Origin: Nocardioides marmotae
GTDB lineage: Bacteria; Actinomycetota; Actinomycetes; Propionibacteriales; Nocardioidaceae
Direction: 5' to 3'
NCBI RefSeq assembly: GCF_013177455.1
Contig: NZ_CP053660.1
Coordinates: 2,666,001-2,730,000, forward strand
DNA: 64,000 bases
Shown: piece after piece, positions 53,529-61,300 of the stretch
Layout of the letters: every line of letters begins with the position of its first letter
Numbering within the stretch: the first letter of the stretch is position 1
Translations under genes and position numbers: made by a program
Notes under the pieces: generated by a model
Told to the model about the DNA's origin: nothing
Database searches by the model: none
Seen by the model: only the letters and a program-made list of their open reading frames with translations

Positions 53529-54428
53529 TCACATGAGACCGGCGGCCTCGAGGCCCGCGCGCAGCGCCGCGACCTCGTCGTCGTCCAGCTCCACGAGGGG
53601 AGAGCGGACCCGCCGGTTGTCGAGGACGCCGAGGAGCTGGAGCGCTGCCTTGGCGGTGGTCGCTCCGTAGTTGGCGACACCCATCACGGCGTCGATCGCG
53701 GGGAGCATCCGCGTGTAGATCTCGAGGGCCCCGGCGGTGTCGCCGGCCCAGTAGGCCTCGGCCATCGCCTTGAGCCGGTCGCCGGCGGCGTGCCCGACGA
53801 CGCTGACGAACCCGACCGCGCCGTGCGCGAGCCAGCCCAGGTTGGCCTCGTCGTCGCCGGAGTACACGGCGTACCCGAGGTCGCGGATCCGTACGCCGCG
53901 GGCGAAGTCGCCCACCGCGTCCTTGACCGCCACGACCTCGTCCCAGGCCGCGGCCTGCTCGTAGGTCTCCAGCGCGATCGTCGACCCGGTGCGGCCGGGG
54001 ACGTCGTAGAGCATCACCGGCAGCTCGGCGGCGCCGGTGACCTGCCGGAAGTGCTCGAGGATGCCGCGCTGGCCGGGCTTGTTGTAGTACGGCGTCACCA
54101 GCAGCACGCCGTCGGCGCCCCGCTCCCGCGCCTGCCGGGCCAGCCCGATCGAGGTGCGGGTGTCGTTGGTGCCGACGCCGGCGACCAGGTGGACGTCCGG
54201 GCCGACCGCGTCGCGGACCGCGGCCAGGGTCTCGCCGTCCTCCTCGGGGGTGGTCGTCGGCGACTCCCCCGTGGTGCCGGAGACGACGAGACCGTCGTGG
54301 CCGTGCTCGACCAGGTGCCGGGCGATGCGCTGGGTCGCCTCGAGGTCGACCGACCCGTCCGCGGAGAAGGCGGTCGCCATCGCGGTCAGGACGTGCCCGA
54401 AGGGCGCTGCAGGGCTCGAGGCGGTCAT
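53529..54428 (-). CDS. dapA: 4-hydroxy-tetrahydrodipicolinate synthase
   Basis: 299 residues, a TIM-barrel class I aldolase. VVSGTTGESPTTTPEED is the pyruvate-site GTTGE block, VTPYYNKPGQRGILEHF carries the family Tyr, LYDVPGRTG the second Tyr region and VVAVKDAVGD the Schiff-base Lys. It condenses pyruvate with aspartate semialdehyde, the entry to lysine and diaminopimelate. The ATG lies 7 nt after TAACCT without a ribosome site. Confidence 0.95.
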   Translation of the reverse strand: MTASSPAAPFGHVLTAMATAFSADGSVDLEATQRIARHLVEHGHDGLVVSGTTGESPTTTPEEDGETLAAVRDAVGPDVHLVAGVGTNDTRTSIGLARQARERGADGVLLVTPYYNKPGQRGILEHFRQVTGAAELPVMLYDVPGRTGSTIALETYEQAAAWDEVVAVKDAVGDFARGVRIRDLGYAVYSGDDEANLGWLAHGAVGFVSVVGHAAGDRLKAMAEAYWAGDTAGALEIYTRMLPAIDAVMGVANYGATTAKAALQLLGVLDNRRVRSPLVELDDDEVAALRAGLEAAGLM

Positions 54429-54435
54429 GGGCGCC

Positions 54436-54441
54436 AGGTTA
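54436..54441 (-). promoter_or_regulatory. -10 hexamer for leaderless dapA-rnj mRNA
   Basis: TAACCT on the minus strand, 7 nt before ATG 54426-54428, lying just beyond the LLM gene stop (54439) and overlapping it by three bases. Confidence 0.6.
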
Positions 54442-55377
54442 TCGCCCGACGTGCGGCATCACGTCGCGTGCCACCAGTCGGAGGTGGTCGAGGTCGGCGA
54501 GGTCGAGGACCTGGAGGTACACGCGCTCGGCGCCCAGGGCGGCGTACCGCCCGATCTTGTCCACGACCTCCTGCGGCGTGCCGGCCAGGCCGTTCTCCCG
54601 CAGCTCGTCCTTGTCGCGGCCGATCGCGGCGGCGCGACGCTCCACCTCCGCCTCGTCCTCCCCGACGCAGAGCACCAGCGCGTTGGACCAGGTCATCGTC
54701 GCGGGGTCGCGGTCGGCGGCCTCGCACGCGGCGCGGACCCGGCCGAACTGCGCCTCGGTGGTCGCCTCGTCGACGAAGGGCAGGTTGAACTCGTCGGCGA
54801 AGCGGGCCGCCAGCTCCGGGGTCCGCTTCTTGCCGAGCCCGCCGATGAGCACCGGCGGGCCGCCGCGGCGACCGTCGGTCTGCACGGGCTTGGGCAGGCC
54901 GGGGCTGTCGGTGACCTGGTAGTGCTCGCCGGCGAAGGAGAAGCCGCCCGCGGTCGCCCACAGGCCGGTGATGATCTCCAGCTGCTCCTCGAAGCGGTCG
55001 AAGCGCTCGCGGGTGGAGGGGAACGGGATGCCGTACGCGGTGTGCTCGGCCTCGAACCAGCCGGCACCGATGCCGAGCTCGATCCGGCCACCGCTCATCT
55101 GGTCGACGTTCGCGACGCTGATCGCGAGCGGGCCGGGGTAGCGGAACGTCGCGCTGGTCATCATCGTGCCGAGGCGGATCGTGCTGGTGTCGCGGGCCAG
55201 GCCGGCCAGCGTCGTCCACGCGTCGCTCGGCCCGGGCAGGCCCTCGGTGCCCATCCCGAGGTAGTGGTCGGAGCGGAAGAACGCTCCGAAGCCGAGCTCC
55301 TCGGCGGTCCTGGCGACGGCGAGCAGGTCGTCGTACGTCGCGCCCTGCTGGGGTTCGGTGAAGATGCGGAGCTCCAT
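54439..55377 (-). CDS. LLM-class, probably F420-dependent oxidoreductase
   Basis: 312 residues, luciferase-like TIM barrel. FRSDHYLGMG, MMTSATFRYPGPLAISVANV, QMSGGRIELGIGAGWFEAEH and PFPSTRERFDRFEEQLEII are the blocks of the actinobacterial F420-dependent subfamily; PPVLIGGLGKKRTPELAARF is the later conserved part. Substrate unknown. ATG 55375-55377; a weak CAGGCT hexamer lies 7 nt upstream. It sits between dapA and a divergent sulfotransferase-like gene. Confidence 0.88.
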   Translation of the reverse strand: MELRIFTEPQQGATYDDLLAVARTAEELGFGAFFRSDHYLGMGTEGLPGPSDAWTTLAGLARDTSTIRLGTMMTSATFRYPGPLAISVANVDQMSGGRIELGIGAGWFEAEHTAYGIPFPSTRERFDRFEEQLEIITGLWATAGGFSFAGEHYQVTDSPGLPKPVQTDGRRGGPPVLIGGLGKKRTPELAARFADEFNLPFVDEATTEAQFGRVRAACEAADRDPATMTWSNALVLCVGEDEAEVERRAAAIGRDKDELRENGLAGTPQEVVDKIGRYAALGAERVYLQVLDLADLDHLRLVARDVMPHVGR

Positions 55378-55403
55378 GGGGCTAAGCCTGCCAGCCCGCC
55401 GGA

Positions 55404-55409
55404 TAGGGT
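55404..55409 (+). promoter_or_regulatory. -10 hexamer for leaderless sulfotransferase-like mRNA
   Basis: TAGGGT, 7 nt before ATG 55417; the same hexamer and spacing as at the GT-C-like gene. Confidence 0.6.
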
Positions 55410-55416
55410 CCGCAGC

Positions 55417-56007
55417 ATGCTCGCCATGGCGCACGCCGGCTTCGTGTTCCTGTCGATGCCGAAGACCGGGTCGACCGCGATCCAGCGCCGCTTCGACTCC
55501 CGCGCGCAGCTGGTGATCCGCAAGCCGCCGACGATGAAGCACATGCGCGCGCGCACCTTCGAGCAGCGCATCGCCCCGACGCTGGCGGCCTACGGCTTCC
55601 CCCGCGAGAGCTACGAGCTGGTCTGCCTGGTGCGCGAGCCGGTCGACTGGGCCGCGTCGTGGTGGCGCTACCGGGCCCGGCCCGGCTTCGAGGGGAAGCC
55701 GCGCTACACCGGCGGGATGTCGTTCGAAGAGTTCGCCGAGCAGATCCTCGCCGGCGAGGTGCACCTCGGCAGCTCGGCCACCTTCGTCTCCGACCTCGAC
55801 GGCAACGTCATCGTCGAGCGGGTCTACCGCTACGAGCACCTCGAGCAGGCCAGCGCCTGGATGGCCGACCGGCTCGGCGTCGACCTGCCCGCACCGGACC
55901 GCGCCAACGCCTCACCCGAGCGCGAGCTGGACGTCTCCCCGCGCCTGCGGGCCCGGCTGGAGGAGCACTACGCCGCCGACGTCGAGGTCTACCGCTCCGC
56001 GCTCTGA
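55417..56007 (+). CDS. Sulfotransferase-like P-loop protein
   Basis: 196 residues. FVFLSMPKTGSTAIQRRFDS is a PAPS-binding loop of the sulfotransferase fold (P-K-T-G-S/T), and YELVCLVREPVDWAASWWRY is the second (3'-phosphate-binding) block with its Arg and Ser. It is shorter than most sulfotransferases (about 250-300), yet both ends look complete. Could sulfate a surface glycan or lipid; no evidence on the acceptor. ATG 55417 fits the leaderless spacing; ATG 55426 is the alternative. Confidence 0.75.
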   Translation: MLAMAHAGFVFLSMPKTGSTAIQRRFDSRAQLVIRKPPTMKHMRARTFEQRIAPTLAAYGFPRESYELVCLVREPVDWAASWWRYRARPGFEGKPRYTGGMSFEEFAEQILAGEVHLGSSATFVSDLDGNVIVERVYRYEHLEQASAWMADRLGVDLPAPDRANASPERELDVSPRLRARLEEHYAADVEVYRSAL

Positions 56008-56038
56008 GCTCGCGGGGTGTTCGGGGGCCCGCGGGCTC
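56006..56038. terminator. Bidirectional hairpin terminator
   Basis: GAGCTCGCGGG (56006-56016) pairs with CCCGCGGGCTC (56028-56038), one G-T pair, between the converging sulfotransferase-like and dfrA genes. It includes part of the stop codons of both. Confidence 0.75.
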
Positions 56039-56525
56039 AGGCGGTACGCCGGACCCAGCGGACCACGTCGTACCCCTCGGCCGGCTCGCGGGAGGCCTCG
56101 ATCCACTCGCCCCGGTCGAAGCGCGGGTAGTGCACGTCGCCGGCCGGCTCGAGGTGGACCTCGGAGAGCACCTGCTCGTCGGCGACGGGCAGCGCGGCGG
56201 CGTACACCTGGGCGCCGCCGGCGACCATGACGTCGCCCTCGAGACCGTCCGCGCGGGCCAGGGCCTCGTCGAGGTCGTGGGCGACGAGCACCCCCTCGGC
56301 GCGCCAGGCGGGGTCGCGGGTCAGCACGACGGTGGTGCGGCCGGGCAGGGGCCGGCCGATCGACTCGTAGGTGGTGCGGCCCATGAGGAGCACGTGGCCC
56401 CAGGTCAGCTCCTTGAACCGCTGCTGCTCCCCGGGGACCCGCCAGGGGATGTCCGGGCCGTCGCCGATGACGCCGTTGCGCGCGACGGCGGCGACCAGCA
56501 CGACACGCTTGCCGCCGGGGGTCAC
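56037..56525 (-). CDS. dfrA: Dihydrofolate reductase
   Basis: 162 residues. VAAVARNGVIGDGPDIPWRV, with the active-site acidic residue replaced within the usual IPW(R/H) context, GRTTYESIGRPLPGRTTVVL, and VMVAGGAQVYAAAL are the DHFR blocks. It regenerates tetrahydrofolate consumed by ThyA, whose gene ends 7 nt upstream in the same operon. GTG start 56523-56525. Confidence 0.93.
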   Translation of the reverse strand: MTPGGKRVVLVAAVARNGVIGDGPDIPWRVPGEQQRFKELTWGHVLLMGRTTYESIGRPLPGRTTVVLTRDPAWRAEGVLVAHDLDEALARADGLEGDVMVAGGAQVYAAALPVADEQVLSEVHLEPAGDVHYPRFDRGEWIEASREPAEGYDVVRWVRRTA

Positions 56526-56532
56526 GGGCGGC

Positions 56533-57342
56533 TCATACGGCGATCGGCGCCTTGATGCCCGGGTGCGGGTCGTAGCCGGCGACCTCGATGTGCTCGAGCT
56601 CGAAGGCGTCCAGCGCGGTGACGGTCGGGTCGAGCACGAGCCGGGGCAGCGGCCGCGGCTCGCGGGTCAGCTGGAGCCGCGCCTGGTCGAGGTGGTTGAG
56701 GTAGAGGTGGGCGTCCCCGAGGGTGTGCACGAAGTCGCCGACCCCGAGCCCGGTCACCTGGGCGACCATGTGGGTCAGCAGCGCGTAGGAGGCGATGTTG
56801 AACGGCACGCCGAGGAACACGTCGCCCGAGCGCTGGTAGAGCTGGCAGGAGAGCCGGCCCGGCCCGTCGGCCTGCGGGGCGACGTAGAACTGGAACATCG
56901 TGTGGCAGGGCGCGAGCGCCATGTCGGGGATGTCGGCGACGTTCCACGCCGAGACGATGTGGCGGCGCGAGTCGGGGTCGCGGCGGATCTGCTCGACGAC
57001 CTGGGCGAGCTGGTCGACGTGGCGGCCGTCGGGGGTCGGCCAGGAGCGCCACTGGTGGCCGTAGACGGGGCCGAGCTCGCCGTGCTCGTCGGCCCACTCG
57101 TCCCAGATGGTGATGCCGCGCTCCTGGAGCCAGCGCACGTTGGTGTCCCCGCGCAGGAACCACAGCAGCTCGCCGAAGACCGAGCGGGTGTGCACCTTCT
57201 TGGTCGTCACCAGCGGGAAGCCCGCGGTCAGGTCGAAGCGCATCTGGTGGCCGAACACGCTGCGCGTGCCGGTGCCGGTGCGGTCGCCCTTCTCGACGCC
57301 CTCGTCGAGGACACGGCGGAGGAGGTCGAGGTACTGCTGCAC
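56533..57342 (-). CDS. thyA: Thymidylate synthase ThyA
   Basis: 269 residues. [19 protein letters not shown] at the N-terminus, the catalytic Cys in [12 protein letters not shown] (about residue 150), [20 protein letters not shown], and the [12 protein letters not shown] dUMP block are complete. It converts dUMP to dTMP with methylene-tetrahydrofolate. The start is GTG 57340-57342, 7 nt after TAGGCT, although the frame stays open further upstream. Operon with dfrA. Confidence 0.96.
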   Translation of the reverse strand: MQQYLDLLRRVLDEGVEKGDRTGTGTRSVFGHQMRFDLTAGFPLVTTKKVHTRSVFGELLWFLRGDTNVRWLQERGITIWDEWADEHGELGPVYGHQWRSWPTPDGRHVDQLAQVVEQIRRDPDSRRHIVSAWNVADIPDMALAPCHTMFQFYVAPQADGPGRLSCQLYQRSGDVFLGVPFNIASYALLTHMVAQVTGLGVGDFVHTLGDAHLYLNHLDQARLQLTREPRPLPRLVLDPTVTALDAFELEHIEVAGYDPHPGIKAPIAV

Positions 57343-57349
57343 GGGCCCG

Positions 57350-57355
57350 AGCCTA
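57350..57355 (-). promoter_or_regulatory. -10 hexamer for leaderless thyA-dfrA mRNA
   Basis: TAGGCT on the minus strand, 7 nt before GTG 57340-57342; it overlaps the PhzF-like stop codon region. Confidence 0.6.
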
Positions 57356-58219
57356 GTCGCCCGCGCCGACCTCGTGGCGCAGGTCCAGGGTGCCGGTGAT
57401 CGTGGTCCGCGTGGCGCCCCCGACGTGGACGGTCCCGCCGGTGCGGGCGACGTGGACGCGGCCCCGCCGGCCGACCGCGGTCCCCTGCGCCGCGACGTAC
57501 GACGCCGGGAGGCGGCTGCCCGCGAGCCACTGGCCGATCCCGGCGTTGAGGCTGCCGGTGACCGGGTCCTCCGGGACGCCGTACTGCGGGCAGAACGCGC
57601 GCACCTCGATCGCCGCCTCACCGCCGGCGGGGTGCTCCCCCACCACCCCGATCTTCAGGTCGCCGAAGGCCGCGAAGTCGGGGTCGAGCGCGAGCACCGC
57701 CGCGGCGTCGCGCAGCAGCACCCCGACCCAGCCGGGGCCGTTGTCGATCCACGCCGCGTCGAGGAGGTCGGCGCGCCCGAGGCGGAGCGCCGCGGCGACG
57801 AGGGCCAGGTCGGACTCATCGACAGGCCCGGAGCGGACCAGCGGCGGCGCCTCGAAGGCGAGCACGTCGCCCGCGCGGGCGACGGCGACGAGCCCGGCTC
57901 CGCACTCCTGGACGACCCCGTCGCCGGCCGGCGCTCCCCCGGCCTCGAGCCAGGCGTGCGCGCTGCCGAGCGTCGGGTGGCCGGCGAACGGCAGCTCGCC
58001 GCCGGGGGCGAAGATCCGCAGCCGGTAGTCGGCCGCGGGGTCGGTCGGCGCCAGCAGGAAGGTGGTCTCCGAGAGGTTGGTCCACCGGGCGAAGGCCGCC
58101 ATCTCCTCGTCGGTCAGGTCGTCGGCGTCGTGGACGACGGCGACCGGGTTGCCGAGCAGCGGCTCGGTGGAGAAGACGTCGACCTGGCTGAACCGGTGGG
58201 ACGCACGCGGGCGGGGCAC
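57353..58219 (-). CDS. PhzF-family isomerase/epimerase-like protein
   Basis: 288 residues. [31 protein letters not shown] (with the conserved catalytic Glu), [20 protein letters not shown] and [16 protein letters not shown] are the PhzF blocks in the usual order. Family members catalyse diaminopimelate-epimerase-like isomerisations; only some make phenazines, and no phenazine genes are here. GTG start with TAGGGT 6 nt upstream. Confidence 0.9.
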   Translation of the reverse strand: MPRPRASHRFSQVDVFSTEPLLGNPVAVVHDADDLTDEEMAAFARWTNLSETTFLLAPTDPAADYRLRIFAPGGELPFAGHPTLGSAHAWLEAGGAPAGDGVVQECGAGLVAVARAGDVLAFEAPPLVRSGPVDESDLALVAAALRLGRADLLDAAWIDNGPGWVGVLLRDAAAVLALDPDFAAFGDLKIGVVGEHPAGGEAAIEVRAFCPQYGVPEDPVTGSLNAGIGQWLAGSRLPASYVAAQGTAVGRRGRVHVARTGGTVHVGGATRTTITGTLDLRHEVGAGD

Positions 58220-58225
58220 GCCCCG

Positions 58226-58231
58226 ACCCTA
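58226..58231 (-). promoter_or_regulatory. -10 hexamer for the PhzF-like gene
   Basis: TAGGGT on the minus strand, 6 nt before GTG 58217-58219. Confidence 0.55.
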
Positions 58232-58259
58232 CGGCCGGAGCGGCCCCGCCCTCGTCCCC

Positions 58260-58301
58260 GAGGTCAGACCCCCGAGGTCAGACCCCCGAGGTCAGACCCC
58301 C
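58260..58301. repeat. Three tandem 14 nt repeats
   Basis: Three exact copies of GAGGTCAGACCCCC, each holding the small palindrome GGTC-A-GACC, directly downstream of the giant surface protein gene. Possibly part of its terminator. Confidence 0.8.
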
Positions 58302-58309
58302 GAGATCGC

Positions 58310-61300
58310 CTAGGCGCCGACCTCCTTGGCCGCGATCCGGCCGGTGGGTGCCGGTGCGGCGGTCACCGTGACCGACCGCGTCGCGGTGGTGGCCTTGCCC
58401 CAGCCGTCGGTGACGGTGAGGGTCACCGTGTAGGTCCCCGCCGCGGCGAACGCGTGGGTCGCGCTCGAGGCGGTGGAGTCCGCGGTCCCGTCGCCCCAGC
58501 TCCACCGGTAGGTGAGCGTGTCACCGGTGTTGGGGTCGGTCGACCCGCCCGCTGAGAAGTTGCACGACAGGTTGGTGCAGGCCGGGACGTTGAAGACGGC
58601 GTTCGGCGGCTGGTTCGTCGTCGGCTCCGTGATCGTGAGGGTCTGCGTGGTCGTGGCGGTGGTGCCCCACTCGTCGCGGGCGGTCAGCGTGACGGTGTAG
58701 GTGCCGGCCGCGGTGTAGGTCCGCGTCACCACCGCCCCCGATCCGCTGCCGTTGCCGAAGTTCCACGAGTAGGTCAGCGCCGTCGGGTTTTCGTCGGTCG
58801 AGCCACGGGCGTCGAAGGTGCAGACGTTCTGGCTGCACGCGACGGTGAAGCTCGGCACCGGCGGCAGGTTGCCGTCGGGAACCGTCACCGTGACGCGCCG
58901 CTCGATCGGCACCGCAGTGACCTGGTCGTGCTGGTCGACCGCACGGGCCCGGACCGTGTAGGCGCCGGCCGGGATGACGGGCGTCGTGTAGGAGAAGTTC
59001 GACCCCGGCGTGCCCGGGCTGTTGAGGAACGCCGCGCGCCAGCTCTGGGTGGTCGAGGTGAACGTGCCCGAGCTGCTCATGTACTGCCCGGCCGCGTTGA
59101 CGACCGCCACCTCCACCCGCTGCATGGCCTGGTCGTCCTCGGCCCGGCCGCTGATGAAGATCTTGCCGTCGGGGAAGGTGGCTCCCTCGACGGGGGCGAA
59201 CAGGTTCTCGGTCAGGGCGGGCGGCTGGTCACCGGGGTAGATCCGGTAGCGCGCCGTCGCGCCCGTCGTGGAGGTGTCCTGCTGCCCCGCGGTGTCGTAG
59301 GCGTAGGCCGTCACCGCCCAGTCGCCCTGCGTCGGCAGGTCGATCGGGAGCGTGAAGGTCGTGCTGGTACCACCAGGGGTGGCCAGGACCGCGTTGCGCG
59401 TCGCGAACGCGGCGCCCATCGTGCCGTCGGGCTGGAGGTAGCGGTTGGTGTCCTGGTCCTCCAGCGCGATCCGGACCTCCGCCACGCCCTTGTCGTCGGT
59501 CGCGCTGCCGGCGAGGTCGAGACGCAGCGTCTGCCCACCGGTGATCGTGCCGGTGACGTTGAGCCGGCCGTCCGGCGGCGCGTCGCCGGCGATCTGGGCG
59601 GCCAGGTTCAACCGGCCCTGCATGGCGTTGGCCGTGCTGAGCCCGAGGTCGTCCTGGGCGGAGACGCTGAAGGTGTAGGAGCCCGGCTTGAGGTTGAACG
59701 GGGTGGTCCAGCTCCAGGCGTACGTGGCGCCCGGGATGTTGACCGGCGAGATGCGGTACTGCCCCGCGATCACGTCCACCCCCCACGTGCCGTCGGCGGC
59801 GAGGTTCTCCCGCGTCGTGGTGTTGCGCAGCGTGATCTCGACGAAGGCGAGGTTCTGGTCGTCGCTGGCCGTGCCGCTGAAGGTCACCGGCTGGCCCGGG
59901 GCGACCTGCACGGTGCCGACCGCGGTCGGCGGCGTCATCGCCGCCGGCTGGCTGATCGTCACCGTCGGCGCGACGGCGTTCTCCGCGACCAGCCAGGACC
60001 GGTCGGCGGTGTCGAGGTCGCCCTGACCGGCGGTGTCGGTCGCGCGGACCTGCGCCGTCCAGGTGTCCTCGTAGGGCACCGTGACCTCGAAGGACCAGGT
60101 CGTCGAGACACCGCCCACGACGTCCGGGGTCACCCGGAAGGCGTTGTACGTCGCCGTCGCGGTGCCGTTGGCCTGCAGGTAGCGGTTCTGGGAGTCCTTG
60201 AGCGCCAGGCTCAGCGAGCTCACGCCCACGTCGTCGGTCGCGGTGCCGGTGATCGTGAAGGTCCGGGTGTTGACCAGGCTGCCGGCCGGGCCGCTCACGC
60301 TGGTGTTGGGCGCCTGGTCGGCGGTGCCGAAGGTCTCGAACTTCTTCGTCGCCTTCGACGGGTCCTGGCCGCCGCTGGTCGAGATCGCCCGGGCGCTGAT
60401 CTTCAGCTCCCGGTTGTTGGCGACCGTCAGCGGCAGGGTCCACGCCGTCGACGGGCCGCCCGGCTGGGCGAGCGTCGCCTCGATGGTGTTGCTCGACGTC
60501 GAGCCCCAGGTCGTCAGGTCGTCGTTGAGGTAGCGGCGCGACCCGCGGTCCATGATCTCGACCTGCACGCTGCGCACGCCGTTGGCGGCCGAGGCGGTCC
60601 CGCTGACGGTGAAGGACTCCGCCACCGGCTTGATCCGGCCCTCGATCGGGTCGACGATCGTCGTCTCCACGCCGTTGCTCGCGGGCACCGAGGAGAAGTC
60701 GAAGAACGCGAGCCCGCCGACGTTGTACTCACCCTGCGTGGTCGCGTCGCCCCCGGTCCACAGCCCGCGCGGGGTCAGCTCGATGTGCTTGTTGCCCTCG
60801 TAGGAGTTCGAGGTCGGGTTCCACTCCAGCGCGGTGCCGTCGGCGGGGTTGAGCGCCCCCAGGTGCTCGCGCCGGACGACGGCGTCGCCGAGGCCGTAGC
60901 CCGAGAGGCCCTGGCCGGTGCCGTACCCCTGGTCGTCGAGACCGGGCCACGGCTGCGGCGAGGTCGGCGACTCGTTCCACGCGAAGTGGCCGCCGATGTA
61001 GACCGCCTGCTCGGAGATGGCCACCGAGTACACGCTGTCGAAGGCCCGGGAGATCCACAGCGGCTGCATGTTGTCGCCGCCGTCGATCGGGTAGGCGATG
61101 ATCGTGTCGTTGATCGGCGGTCGGTCGCCGCCCGAGCCGCTGCTCACCGCGAACCAGGTGCCGTCGGGTGAGATGTCGCCGCCGTAGATGCGCTGGATGC
61201 CGCCGACGTACTGGAGGTTCTCCTCCCACAGCCGGCTGCGCCACGGGGTGAGCTGGTTGGTGCGGGTGTTGATGATCGCGATGCCGTAGCGGTCCTGGCC

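Noticed and set aside
57353..58219. Phenazine biosynthesis
   Set aside because: Only a PhzF-like gene is present, and this family is mostly unrelated to phenazines.
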